Assembly (NCBI GenBank): GCA_024277855.1 | Contig: JAJRUJ010000002.1 | Span: 1-39,445, forward strand | Length of the DNA stretch: 39,445 nt | Direction of reading: 5' to 3' | Source of the DNA: Candidatus Zixiibacteriota bacterium | GTDB taxonomy: Bacteria > Zixibacteria > MSB-5A5 > WJJR01 > JAJRUJ01 | Shown here: positions 26,177 through 35,522 of the stretch, in pieces | Numbering within the stretch: the stretch's first letter is position 1 | Layout of the letters: every line of letters begins with the position of its first letter | Translations under genes and position numbers: made by a program | The notes under the pieces: model-generated | What the model was told of the DNA's origin: nothing | Databases searched by the model: none | What the model saw: only the letters and a program-made list of their open reading frames with translations

Positions 26177-27601
26177 GTGTTTGACTATTCTCATGGATCG
26201 GAAAAACGTTCAGACCGTCGCCTGCAAACCGAATATGCACTCGAATTTTGCCTGACCGAACAAGACCGGCTTATTCCCGGACATACTGTGGATTTATCTG
26301 TCGGTGGTTTGCGTCTGTTCACTACCGAGAAAATTCCCGTCGCCGCCGATGTCGATGTCCGTCTGTCTGTCGGCGAACCGCCGCTGATTCTCGAATTCTC
26401 CGGCCGCGTGGCCCATGTTTCCGAATCCGGGGAAGACGGATATCTTGTCGGGTTGCGCTATACGAATATTGACACAAAGACCCGGGCGATGCTGGATGAA
26501 CATCTCAAATCGATTGACGTTATTGCATTGTTGTCGGTGATGGCGGATAAGAAGGCCTCCGATCTGCACCTGGTTGTCGACCACCCGCCGATGTACCGTA
26601 TTCAGCAAGAACTGCTCCCGCAGGGTACCGAACAACTTTCGGCTGAGCGGGTTCGCCGAATGATTTATTCGGTCATGGATTCCGAACAGGCGGCCCAACT
26701 GCGCCGCCGTGGCGAGATCACTTTTGCGCTGACGGTTTCCGGTGTCGGTCGCTGGCGGGTAAATGTCCATCGACAGCAAGGTCGGATCGAGGCTGTTTAC
26801 CGTGCGATTAATGATGAAATCGTTTCACTCGACCGCCTCGGTCTCCCGCCCCAGGTCACCGAACTGGCACGCACTCCCGACGGGCTGGTTATCGTTGCCG
26901 GGGGAGGCGACAGTACGACCCTGACAGCGATGATCGATCTGATCAACGGCGAATCCCGCAAAGTGATCGTCACGCTGGAAGACCCGATTGAATTTGTCCA
27001 TCAGGGGAAAATGTCTGTCATCAAGCAGCGGGAAATCGGCAGCGATATCCGGTCTTTCGCCGATGGGCTGAACAACATTTTACGGCTGGATCCCGATGTC
27101 ATCGTCATCGGCGAAATCCGGGATTGCCACACCCTCTCGGCCGCCCTGAAAGTGGCCGACAGCGGACGGCTGGTCCTGGCCTCGTTACCGGCGTCGAATA
27201 CTATTCAAGCGGTCAATCGTCTACTCGGAATGTATCCGCCTGACCAACGGCCGGGAATCGCCGTCGGGCTTTCCGGCACATTGCGTGGGATTATTGCTCA
27301 ACGGTTGATTCCGCGCGCCGACAGATCCGGGATGGTCGTGGCCACCGAGATTCTCCTCGCCAATTCGGCGGTTCGGGCTGTAATCCGGGAGATGGAAATT
27401 CATGAAATCCCCAAACTGATCTTGGCGGAATCACCGGTGGGCATGCACAGCATGGATTCATCCCTGTGGGACCTTGCCGCCCGTGGCTTAATCACAATCG
27501 ATACCGCCCGCGCCCTTGCTGAGGAGCCGCTGGCATTCGAAGGTGTGCCTGATGAGATTGGTGAGCATCTCCAGGCAAACCCTCAGCCGATTGTGGTCTG
27601 A
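26177..27601 (+). CDS. PilZ domain fused to a PilT/PilB-like ATPase with altered P-loop
   Basis: 474 residues. The N-terminal PilZ domain (about 1-110) has the c-di-GMP motifs RSDRR and DLSVGG. Residues about 115-440 resemble PilT: KASDLHLVVDHPPMYRI, the Walker A region, TLEDPIEFVHQ (Asp box), IKQREIGSDIRSF, and Walker B DPDVIVIGEIRD at 305-316. The Walker A site reads VAGGGDSTT (240-248). The usual GPTGSGKSTT is three residues shorter here and its Lys is Asp245. The His-box TLHTN is SLPAS. ATP hydrolysis is therefore doubtful. A c-di-GMP-sensing non-catalytic partner of a pilus motor is a reasonable inference. GTG 26177 follows GGAGGG. No pilus genes are adjacent. Confidence 0.88.
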   Translation: MFDYSHGSEKRSDRRLQTEYALEFCLTEQDRLIPGHTVDLSVGGLRLFTTEKIPVAADVDVRLSVGEPPLILEFSGRVAHVSESGEDGYLVGLRYTNIDTKTRAMLDEHLKSIDVIALLSVMADKKASDLHLVVDHPPMYRIQQELLPQGTEQLSAERVRRMIYSVMDSEQAAQLRRRGEITFALTVSGVGRWRVNVHRQQGRIEAVYRAINDEIVSLDRLGLPPQVTELARTPDGLVIVAGGGDSTTLTAMIDLINGESRKVIVTLEDPIEFVHQGKMSVIKQREIGSDIRSFADGLNNILRLDPDVIVIGEIRDCHTLSAALKVADSGRLVLASLPASNTIQAVNRLLGMYPPDQRPGIAVGLSGTLRGIIAQRLIPRADRSGMVVATEILLANSAVRAVIREMEIHEIPKLILAESPVGMHSMDSSLWDLAARGLITIDTARALAEEPLAFEGVPDEIGEHLQANPQPIVV

Positions 27602-27751
27602 ATATCGGAGAGGCCCCAGGAAGCCCACGGTGACCTTTCGCTCAGTGACTTGCCGTCGTCTATGTCCGCCCGGTGCCGGGGTAGTTAAGGCATCTCATTG
27701 TTAACAACCATCTTACCCCCTCTTTTTCCTTTGGACTGACGGCAAAACATT

Positions 27752-27779
27752 TTGCGATTGTCCCGGTAAGGCGTATAAT
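27752..27779 (+). promoter_or_regulatory. Promoter for the polysaccharide gene
   Basis: -35 TTGCGA (27752-27757), a 16-base spacer and a perfect -10 TATAAT (27774-27779). Transcription would begin near 27786, giving a short leader of about 24 bases. Confidence 0.7.
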
Positions 27780-27809
27780 GCAAAACTGGCTGGATCAGTG
27801 AGGGATCCA

Positions 27810-30122
27810 ATGGACGAGCAAGCAAAAAGAAACGAACGGCGACGGGTCGCTCGATTGTTGGTCGCCTGGGACTTGGTGGCGATCCAGGCGTCTCTATTAC
27901 TGGTTTACTGGGTGCGTTACAAATCGACCTGGCTGGGGCCGGTGATAGCCGATGGAATTTCCATCACTAAATATGCCGTTCCCGCGCTGTACCTGACTAT
28001 CGGTTGGATGTTGTTATTTGCGTTGTTCGGCCTGTACCGGCAGCGGTCGGTGACGACCCCTTTCCGCGAATTGACCCGGGTCTTCAACGCCGTATCTTTC
28101 GGGACGCTTATCCTGGCGATTCTGACCTTTGATCCGGTCAATCCGATCTCCACCACCCGTAGTGTGTTGTTGGCCTATTGGGCGGTTTTGATCCTGTTAC
28201 TGGGTTTTCCGCGTTGGGAAATTTTCCGTCGTCTAGACCCGGCCCCGGGGCCGGAAACCGGCGGCTGGGAGGGCACCTATCGTCGGCGATTACTGGTGCT
28301 GGTCAATGACCTGGCATTGATTGTCCTGGCCTATTTTCTCGCGTTCTGGCTGCGCTTCGATGGTGATATTCCTCCTGACCAGATGTCGCTGTTTGTGCAC
28401 ACCCTGCCGGTTGTGATCATCATCCGCGCGGCCTCGCTTACCTATTTTCGTTTGTATACCGGGTTGTGGCGCTACGCCTCAATCAACGACCTGCTCTCCA
28501 TCGTCAAGGCGGTCAGCGTGGGCACCGGGCTGCTGGTCTTGCCGATTTTCTTCGCCCAGACAACCGGGTATCCCCGGTCAGTATTTATTATCGACTGGTT
28601 TTTGTTGATTGTTTTTCTTGGTGGTTCACGTTTTATGATTCGCGGCCTGCATGAGTTTACCCCGCAATTTTTCCGGTCGGGTCGCCGGGTCCTCATTATC
28701 GGCGCCGGTGATGCGGGGGAGATGATTGTCCGCGAACTCAGGAAAAATCCCGATTGGAACCAACTCCCGGTGGGGATGATCGATGACGATCCGACTCGTC
28801 GGGGTACTCGGCTGCATGGCGTGCCGGTTTTGGGTAACACCGATGAATTGGAGTCGATTGTTGCGCGCCACAACATTGATGAAATCCTGATTGCCATCCC
28901 GTCGGCATCGGGTGCGCAGATGCGCCGGATAGTCACGCATTGCCGTAAGAGCAATGTCGGCTATAAAACCGTCCCGGCGCTGAAAGAAATTATCGGCGGG
29001 CAGGTTAGTGTGGCGCAGGTCCGCGATGTCCATGTTGAGGATTTACTCGGGCGGGAGGCGGTGGTGCTGGATACGCCCAAAATCGCGGAATTCATGCAAA
29101 ATCGTGCGGTGATGATCACCGGCGCCGCCGGTTCGATCGGTTCAGAACTGGCCCGCCAGATGCAGCGCTTTTTCCCCTCGCGTGTCGACTTGGTCGACCG
29201 TTCGGAAAATGGCCTGCATGATCTCGCCGACGAGTTGCGGCGTAAGTTTCCAGACCTGCCGTTTCGGATACTGGTCGCCGATATCGCCGACCCGATCCGG
29301 TTTGAGCGTCTATTCACCGGGACACCGCCGGAAATTATTTTCCACGCCGCCGCCTACAAACAGGTGCCGTTAATGGAGTCGCACCCCGATGCGGCCGTGT
29401 TAAATAATATCGGCGGCTCGGCATTTTTGCTGCGCTGGGCGGACCAGGTCGGTGTGCGCGCTTTTGTTCTGATCTCGACTGATAAAGCCGTCCATCCGCG
29501 CAGTGTGATGGGGGCGACCAAACGGACTGCCGAAATACTGGCCGGGATCACTGCCCGCCAATCGTTGATGAAGGTGGTGACCGTGCGGTTCGGTAACGTT
29601 CTCGGCAGCCAGGGATCGGTTGTGCCGTTATTCAAACGGCAAATTGCCTCCGGCGGGCCAATCACCCTCACCCATCCGGACATCACCCGCTATTTTATGA
29701 CCTGCACCGAGGCAGCTCTCCTGGTCGTCCAGGCCGCCGCGATCGGCGAGAGTGGAGATACCATGGTGCTCGATATGGGTGAACCGGTAAAAATCATCGA
29801 CCTGGCCCACGATTTAATCACTCTATCGGGATTGACTCCCGGTGTCGATATCCAGATAAAGATTACCGGCTTGCGCAAAGGGGAGAAGATGCGCGAACGG
29901 CTTTTCGAAAACGCCGACTGTGGACAGTCGTCCGAACACCCAAAAATCTGGATCGGCCCGCGCGACCCTGTCCCGCCGAAAAACTTTATTGATCGTGTCG
30001 ACGATCTGCTCGAAACTGCGCGCACCGGCGACCGGGCGGCAACCAAAAAACGTCTGATCGAGTTGGTGCCAAACTACCGGATCGCCGATCCGCCGATTGT
30101 GGAAGAGCAGTCTCACGAATAA
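27810..30122 (+). CDS. Polysaccharide biosynthesis protein, CapD/WbpM/PglF type, with extra membrane module
   Basis: Membrane-bound nucleotide-sugar 4,6-dehydratase family, acting on UDP-GlcNAc-type substrates for surface glycans. Residues about 15-150 form a membrane module (LLVAWDLVAIQASLLLVYWVRY and following helices). Residues about 160-280 repeat that pattern (LLVLVNDLALIVLAYFLAFWLRF). A first Rossmann fold starts near 294 (VLIIGAGDAGEMI). The catalytic SDR domain starts near 436 (ITGAAGSIGSE) with STDKAVHP and Met567-x3-Lys571, the WbpM-type replacement of the usual Tyr-x3-Lys. It has 770 residues, against roughly 600-670 for relatives, the excess being the first module. GAGGG precedes ATG 27810. 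Confidence 0.9.
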   Translation: MDEQAKRNERRRVARLLVAWDLVAIQASLLLVYWVRYKSTWLGPVIADGISITKYAVPALYLTIGWMLLFALFGLYRQRSVTTPFRELTRVFNAVSFGTLILAILTFDPVNPISTTRSVLLAYWAVLILLLGFPRWEIFRRLDPAPGPETGGWEGTYRRRLLVLVNDLALIVLAYFLAFWLRFDGDIPPDQMSLFVHTLPVVIIIRAASLTYFRLYTGLWRYASINDLLSIVKAVSVGTGLLVLPIFFAQTTGYPRSVFIIDWFLLIVFLGGSRFMIRGLHEFTPQFFRSGRRVLIIGAGDAGEMIVRELRKNPDWNQLPVGMIDDDPTRRGTRLHGVPVLGNTDELESIVARHNIDEILIAIPSASGAQMRRIVTHCRKSNVGYKTVPALKEIIGGQVSVAQVRDVHVEDLLGREAVVLDTPKIAEFMQNRAVMITGAAGSIGSELARQMQRFFPSRVDLVDRSENGLHDLADELRRKFPDLPFRILVADIADPIRFERLFTGTPPEIIFHAAAYKQVPLMESHPDAAVLNNIGGSAFLLRWADQVGVRAFVLISTDKAVHPRSVMGATKRTAEILAGITARQSLMKVVTVRFGNVLGSQGSVVPLFKRQIASGGPITLTHPDITRYFMTCTEAALLVVQAAAIGESGDTMVLDMGEPVKIIDLAHDLITLSGLTPGVDIQIKITGLRKGEKMRERLFENADCGQSSEHPKIWIGPRDPVPPKNFIDRVDDLLETARTGDRAATKKRLIELVPNYRIADPPIVEEQSHE

Positions 30123-30176
30123 CCCCTGTAGATTGGTTATCAGATATTGACCGGGACAAAAAGGACGTAACCGACA

Positions 30177-31442
30177 ATGTTGGACATCAAATTTATTCGA
30201 GAAAACCCGGAGGCGGTTCAGACCGCCGCCCTACAGAAACGGATGGAGATCGATCTTGACGGTATTTTGCGGCTCGATCGCCGGCGGCGGGAAAATATTA
30301 CCGAGGCCGAGCAACTCAAAAAACAACTTAATGCCGCGTCCGCCGAAATCGGCAAAAAGAAAAAAGCCGGGGAGGATACTTCCGGCGCGATTGCGGCGAT
30401 GAAAGAGGTCTCGGCGCGCATCGGCGAGATGGACGACGCTTGCCGCGAGATCGAGGCCGAACTGCGCCGGAAAATGCTGCGGGTCCCGAATATTCCCGAC
30501 CCGTCTTCGCCTGTTGGCGGTGAAGACAAAAATATCGATCTGCGCTCCTGGGGAGAGAAACCGGAATTTACTTTCACCCCGGCGCCCCATTGGGAATTGG
30601 GCGAGAAAATGCGCATGCTCGACTTGCCGCGAGGGGCCAAAGTTTCCGGCAGCGGCTTTTTTGTCCTGACCGGTATCGGCGCGAAATTGCAGCGTGCCGT
30701 GATCAACTTCATGCTCGATCGCCACGTCGCCGCCGGATACACCGAGGTGCGGCCGCCCTATCTGGTCAATACCGCGACGATGACCGGTACCGGGCAGTTG
30801 CCTAAGCTCGAAGACGATATGTATCGGATCGCCAATGACGACCTCTACCTGATTCCCACCGCCGAAGTCCCGGTGACCAACATGCACGCGGGGGAAACAC
30901 TGAGGGCCGAAGACCTGCCGCTCAAGTATGTCGCTTATACACCCTGCTTCCGTCGTGAAGCCGGCGCGCACGGCAAAGATACGCGGGGAATGATCCGGGT
31001 GCACCAGTTTGACAAAGTCGAGTTGGTCAAAATCGTCCGGCCCGAGGATTCCTGGAATGAGCTTGAATCGCTGTTGGCCGATGCCGAAAATATTTTGCAA
31101 TTGCTCGAACTGCCTTATCGCGTCCGCGTCCTGGCCACCGGCGATTTGTCCTTCGCCGCCGCCAAATGTTACGATCTCGAGGTCTGGGCGCCCGGTGTCG
31201 GCAATTATCTGGAGGTGTCGTCCTGCTCGAATTTTCTTGATTTCCAGGCCCGGCGGATGAATGCCCGCTACCGTCCCGCGCCCAAAGAGAAATTGCAGTT
31301 TGTGCACACCCTAAATGGATCCGGGCTGGCCCTGCCGCGCACAATAATCGCCCTGCTGGAGAACCATCAGACCAAACAGGGCACTGTCCGCATTCCCGAA
31401 GCGTTGCGGCCGTATCTCGGCGGTATCGACCAAATCAAGTAA
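30177..31442 (+). CDS. serS: Seryl-tRNA synthetase
   Basis: Class II synthetase charging tRNA-Ser (and tRNA-Sec). MLDIKFIRENPEAVQTA starts the N-terminal tRNA-binding coiled coil (to about residue 105). The core has TGTGQLPKLEDDMY, motif 2 in CFRREAGAHGKDTRGMIRVHQF and motif 3 in NGSGLALPRTIIALLENHQ. It has 421 residues, the usual size. AAGGACG lies upstream of ATG 30177. It follows the polysaccharide gene by 54 bases. Confidence 0.97.
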   Translation: MLDIKFIRENPEAVQTAALQKRMEIDLDGILRLDRRRRENITEAEQLKKQLNAASAEIGKKKKAGEDTSGAIAAMKEVSARIGEMDDACREIEAELRRKMLRVPNIPDPSSPVGGEDKNIDLRSWGEKPEFTFTPAPHWELGEKMRMLDLPRGAKVSGSGFFVLTGIGAKLQRAVINFMLDRHVAAGYTEVRPPYLVNTATMTGTGQLPKLEDDMYRIANDDLYLIPTAEVPVTNMHAGETLRAEDLPLKYVAYTPCFRREAGAHGKDTRGMIRVHQFDKVELVKIVRPEDSWNELESLLADAENILQLLELPYRVRVLATGDLSFAAAKCYDLEVWAPGVGNYLEVSSCSNFLDFQARRMNARYRPAPKEKLQFVHTLNGSGLALPRTIIALLENHQTKQGTVRIPEALRPYLGGIDQIK

Positions 31443-31478
31443 ACCGGCGGTCACAAACGCCGATTCAGGGCGGAGACA

Positions 31479-32801
31479 ATGTCTGCTAAATTCCTGCGCA
31501 ATCGTGGTTGGCTGGTCTTTTATGATCCTGCGGGCTATACCGGCCTGCCGCTGATATTTAAGGGGTTTCTGATTTTCGGCATTGCCGTGATTGCCGGTGT
31601 GATGGCCTACTATACGCAGGCGGTAGTCGGCCAGTTGCAAATCGCCGACCGCCGGATGGCCAATACCTACGCCGAGCAGTGGAAACGCGCCGTCGAAACG
31701 CAGTCGGAGGAGGTTACCGGTTTCCTCTTTGACGAAATTATTCGTCAGCGTTCATTCCCCCTGGTGGTCACCGACCGGGAGGACAATCCGCTCCACTGGC
31801 GCGACTTGCCGGATATTGCCGATTCCGATTCGACATCCACACCTGCTGCTGTCGAAAAAGTGCGTAAGATCATGCACACGATGGATAAGTCCTATCCGCC
31901 GGTGCCGATTCTCTACGAGGGAGAAATTCTCCATTATTTACACTACGGCAACTATCGCTTGATCCGTGACCTCCAGTTGCTGCCGTTTTTCGAGGTCGGG
32001 CTGGTTGTCTTACTCCTGATCATCGCTTACATCGGGTTTCGCAATCTCAAACGGGCGGAACAGCGGTATATCTGGGTCGGCATGGCCAAGGAGACCGCGC
32101 ATCAACTCGGGACTCCGTTGTCTTCGTTGTTGGGCTGGTTGGAGATCATGCGCGAAAAAGACCGCCGGGGAGAAATTGAGGTCAAGCTCGAAAATGGTCT
32201 CGGTCTGTCCGATATCGTGGATCGGATGCTGGCCGACACCCATCGGCTCGAACAGGTCGCCAACCGCTTCGGTCTGATCGGCTCCGAACCGACCCGGTCG
32301 GTCGTCGATCTCTGTCAGGTCGTGACGGAGACCGTCGAGTATTTCCGGATCCGTCTTCCTTTCAAGGGAAAAGGGGTGACCATTACCGCCGAATGTGCCG
32401 GACCGGTAGGTGCGCTCATCAACACCGAATTGATCGGCTGGGTCTTGGAAAACCTGATTAAAAATGCGCTGGAAGCGGTTGACTCCCGCACCGGCAAAGT
32501 TACCGTGGCGTTGGCCGAAAACCGTGACCGACACGTCGCCATCGTCCGCGTGATCGATGACGGTCGCGGAATTCCCTCCGCACAAAAGAAAAAGATATTT
32601 TCACCCGGCCACACGACGAAGAAACGCGGTTGGGGCCTGGGTTTAACCTTGTCGCGGCGCATTGTTTCTGAATATCACGGTGGGCGGATCTATCTCGCCG
32701 AAAGCACGCCTGACCGGAAAACCGAGTTTGTCGTCGAACTCCCGGCGGCAACCGAACAATTCGAGGCGGGCAAACAATCCGGCGGACATGAAGTACCATA
32801 G
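31479..32801 (+). CDS. Two-component sensor histidine kinase, PorY-like
   Basis: 440 residues. One membrane helix at about 27-46, an extracytoplasmic sensor segment, and a second helix at about 170-190 (FFEVGLVVLLLIIAYIGF). The H-box has phospho-acceptor His208 in GMAKETAHQLGTPLSSL, a form I know from Bacteroidetes kinases such as PorY. The ATPase domain has ENLIKNALEAV, VIDDGRGIP and GWGLGLTLSRRIV. The PorX-like gene follows by 35 bases, so these are probably cognate. The signal sensed is unknown. Confidence 0.9.
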   Translation: MSAKFLRNRGWLVFYDPAGYTGLPLIFKGFLIFGIAVIAGVMAYYTQAVVGQLQIADRRMANTYAEQWKRAVETQSEEVTGFLFDEIIRQRSFPLVVTDREDNPLHWRDLPDIADSDSTSTPAAVEKVRKIMHTMDKSYPPVPILYEGEILHYLHYGNYRLIRDLQLLPFFEVGLVVLLLIIAYIGFRNLKRAEQRYIWVGMAKETAHQLGTPLSSLLGWLEIMREKDRRGEIEVKLENGLGLSDIVDRMLADTHRLEQVANRFGLIGSEPTRSVVDLCQVVTETVEYFRIRLPFKGKGVTITAECAGPVGALINTELIGWVLENLIKNALEAVDSRTGKVTVALAENRDRHVAIVRVIDDGRGIPSAQKKKIFSPGHTTKKRGWGLGLTLSRRIVSEYHGGRIYLAESTPDRKTEFVVELPAATEQFEAGKQSGGHEVP

Positions 32802-32836
32802 TCGACTGTGGTGGCAACCGGATGAAAGGTGGAACA

Positions 32837-34399
32837 ATGAAACCGGATGGCAAGGTCATCCTTTGGATCGATGACGAGATCAATCTTCTTGAATCGCATA
32901 TGATGTTTTTGCGCGAACGCGGTTATATCGTTGACGGGGCGACCTCCGGCGATGAGGCGATCGAGATGATTGCGGAAAATCGATACGACTTGGTCCTGCT
33001 TGACGAAATGATGACCGGACGCGACGGCCTGTCCACCCTCGAGGAACTCAAGCAGATTAAACCCAATCTGCCGGTAGTGATGGTCACCAAGTCCGAAGAA
33101 GAGGACTTAATGGAGCAGGCAATCGGCAAGAAGATCGACGATTACCTGACCAAGCCGGTCAACCCCTCCCAGGTTCTCTCCGTAGCCAAGCGAATCCTCG
33201 ACGCCGGCAAGATTCGCACCGAACACCTGGCGCGGCAATATGCCCAGGAGATCGGCCGGATGCGCAACGATCTTTCCGGCCCGATGGAATGGGCGGACTG
33301 GATCGATGCCCATGTCCGCCTTTCCCAGTGGGACATCGAAATCGACCGTTTCCGCAATCTCGGCCTGGAGGAAATTCACAAAGAGCACCAGCGTGAATGG
33401 ACGGCCGAGTTCGGCAAATATGTCGAACGGCACTATCTTGACTGGATCCATGACAGCCCCAACCGGCCGCCGCTCTCGACTGACGTTGTCGAACGCTGGG
33501 TTGCCCCGCACCTGAAAGCCGGGCGGCGCGTGTTCTTTTTTGTTATCGATTGCATGAGTCTCGATCAGTGGCTCCATATCGAGCCGGAAGTCGCTCAATT
33601 TTTCAATGTCACCCGCGATCACTATTTCTCGATCCTGCCGTCGGCTACCCCATTCTCGCGCAACGCGATTTTTTCGGGTCTGTTTCCCGCCGATGTCAAA
33701 CGTCTCTACCCTGAACTTTGGCAGGTTGGGGATAAGGACGAATTTTCCCGCAACCGACTCGAACGACGGTTGCTGGACGAACAGCTGGCCCGACTCGGTA
33801 TCCGGTTGAAGCCCGAAGCGAAATATGTCAAAGTGCTTGAGCAAACAGAGGGCGAACGGCTGGCCCGTAAAATCGGCGGTTATCAGAGTACCCCGCTATT
33901 GTCGGTTGTTTATAATTTCATCGATAACCTGACCCACGGCCGGTCAGAATCCGAATTGTTGAGTGAATTGGCTCCGGACAAAGGCGCGTTTCGCGATCTG
34001 ATGAAAACCTGGTTTACCAATTCTTCCTGGTTCAAGGTTCTGCGGTATCTCTCAAGACAGGATTGCGTTGTGGTGGTTACCACCGACCATGGCAGCATTG
34101 TCGGCTCGCGGGGGACGGTTGCGCGGGGCAAAAAAGATACCTCAACCAACCTGCGTTACAAATATGGTGACAACCTCAGAGGTGAGCCGAAAGAGTCGAT
34201 GTTTATCCGCGACCCCGACGAATACCGTTTGCCGAGATTTACCATGTCGACGACATATTTGCTGGCCCGGGAAGATTTCTATTTCGTCTATCCGACTCAG
34301 TTCAACGAATATCAACGCCGGTTTGCCGGGACACTACAGCACGGCGGAATCAGTCTCCCTGAAATGGTCTTGCCGGTGGCCACCCTCGAACCAAAATGA
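32837..34399 (+). CDS. porX: Response regulator with PglZ/alkaline-phosphatase-like output, PorX-like
   Basis: 520 residues, near the length of Porphyromonas PorX. The receiver (about 1-120) has IDDE, phospho-acceptor Asp56 in LVLLDEMMTGRDG and the DYLTKP lysine. A helical linker leads to a PglZ-type phosphatase-fold domain. Metal and nucleophile motifs are VIDCMSLDQW (Asp238), ILPSATPFSRNAIFSG (Thr271), DNLTHGRSE and VVTTDHGS. PorX controls type IX secretion in Bacteroidetes and hydrolyses oligonucleotides; the same role here is inference. ATG 32837 has AAAGGTGG five bases upstream and is preferred over ATG 32822. Its stop overlaps tsaE. Confidence 0.88.
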   Translation: MKPDGKVILWIDDEINLLESHMMFLRERGYIVDGATSGDEAIEMIAENRYDLVLLDEMMTGRDGLSTLEELKQIKPNLPVVMVTKSEEEDLMEQAIGKKIDDYLTKPVNPSQVLSVAKRILDAGKIRTEHLARQYAQEIGRMRNDLSGPMEWADWIDAHVRLSQWDIEIDRFRNLGLEEIHKEHQREWTAEFGKYVERHYLDWIHDSPNRPPLSTDVVERWVAPHLKAGRRVFFFVIDCMSLDQWLHIEPEVAQFFNVTRDHYFSILPSATPFSRNAIFSGLFPADVKRLYPELWQVGDKDEFSRNRLERRLLDEQLARLGIRLKPEAKYVKVLEQTEGERLARKIGGYQSTPLLSVVYNFIDNLTHGRSESELLSELAPDKGAFRDLMKTWFTNSSWFKVLRYLSRQDCVVVVTTDHGSIVGSRGTVARGKKDTSTNLRYKYGDNLRGEPKESMFIRDPDEYRLPRFTMSTTYLLAREDFYFVYPTQFNEYQRRFAGTLQHGGISLPEMVLPVATLEPK

Positions 34400-34851
34400 G
34401 CGCCTCCCGTCAGTTGATCAGCGAATCGGCCGAGCAAACCGGGAAAATGGCCGAAAATTTCGCCGCCGAAATTGCGCCGGGAGACTGGATTGGCTTAACC
34501 GGCCCATTGGGTGCGGGCAAATCGGTCTGGGCGCGCGGTATCGGGCGGGGATTGGGGATCACCGATCACATCGTCTCGCCAACGTACAATCTGGTTAATT
34601 TCTATGTCGGGACAGTCAGACTATGCCACATCGATCTCTACCGCGTCCGTTCGGCTGAGGAATTGATCGATTTTGATCTTGAATCCGTTGCCGATGGCGA
34701 CACCATTGTCATTATCGAATGGGCCGACAACCTGCCCGATATTGATCTCCCGCTGCGCTGGCAGATTGCCATTGAGCGACTCGGCGAACACCGCCGCACA
34801 ATCAGTATTCTGGAAAAATCGCCGCGGCCGGAAGGCGAGACGCAGTCGTGA
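34396..34851 (+). CDS. tsaE: tRNA t6A synthesis ATPase TsaE
   Basis: ATPase of the TsaBDE complex that makes N6-threonylcarbamoyladenosine in tRNAs reading ANN codons. The P-loop is GPLGAGKSVWARGIGRGLG, followed by the family motifs SPTYNLVNFY, CHIDLYRV and IIEWADNLPD. It has 151 residues, normal for the family. The start overlaps the porX stop (ATGA) and its own stop overlaps the tsaB start (GTGA), so translation is probably coupled. Confidence 0.95.
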   Translation: MSASRQLISESAEQTGKMAENFAAEIAPGDWIGLTGPLGAGKSVWARGIGRGLGITDHIVSPTYNLVNFYVGTVRLCHIDLYRVRSAEELIDFDLESVADGDTIVIIEWADNLPDIDLPLRWQIAIERLGEHRRTISILEKSPRPEGETQS

Positions 34852-35522
34852 ATATCCTGGCGCTGGATTGTTCGGGTGACGATCTGCTGATCGGTCTGGC
34901 GGCTGACGGCCGGGTCAACCAATCATGGCGGATCACCGCCCGCCGTCGACATTCCGAATTGCTGCCCGGGCAGATTGGTAGTTGCCTGGCCGAATGCCGG
35001 TTGACCTTTGCCGATCTCGACGGTTATACCATCGTAAGTGGTCCGGGGTCATACACCGGTTTGCGGGTGGGGGCGGCGACAGTCATGGGGTTGATCGCGG
35101 CTGGTGATTTGCCGGTGGCGGCATTGTCTACTTTCGAATTTCTCCGGCGATTATATCAGTCAGCCGACCGTCCGCTGGGCTGTGTCCTTCCCTGCCGGGG
35201 AGATTTGTACTACTGGACAGTGTTCGAACCCGGTGAGAAAGAACACTCGCCGGTCGAGGTTCTGACGCTCGCTGAAATTATTGCGACTCTAGATTGTCCC
35301 TATCGGTTGGTTGGGCCGCGAGTTTCTGCCATTGCTGAGTTGACTACCTCCGCCGAATTTTCTCATGAAATCCTCACCACCACGATGCCGGAAGCTGCCG
35401 GTAAGCTGGCGCTTTGGGGTGAGCAGGAAATTTTGGCCGGACGGATAGTTGACCCGAACAATTGGCGGCTCGATTATGGCCCGATGCCCGGATTTCAAAA
35501 ATGGTCGAAACCACAACGATGA
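34848..35522 (+). CDS. tsaB: tRNA t6A synthesis protein TsaB
   Basis: ASKHA-fold scaffold that pairs with TsaD. It begins NILALDCSGDDLLIGL and has VSGPGSYTGLRVGAATVMGLI, the TsaB signature. GTG 34848 is fixed by the GTGA overlap with tsaE. It has 224 residues, close to the usual 220-230. tsaD is not in the window. The end overlaps rimI as ATGA. Confidence 0.94.
   Translation: MNILALDCSGDDLLIGLAADGRVNQSWRITARRRHSELLPGQIGSCLAECRLTFADLDGYTIVSGPGSYTGLRVGAATVMGLIAAGDLPVAALSTFEFLRRLYQSADRPLGCVLPCRGDLYYWTVFEPGEKEHSPVEVLTLAEIIATLDCPYRLVGPRVSAIAELTTSAEFSHEILTTTMPEAAGKLALWGEQEILAGRIVDPNNWRLDYGPMPGFQKWSKPQR

Noticed and set aside
30231-31307. Long minus-strand open frame of 358 codons opposite serS
   Set aside because: It lies entirely within serS, whose protein has all synthetase motifs. 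The antisense frame has no recognisable domain or ribosome site and is a product of GC-rich codon use.
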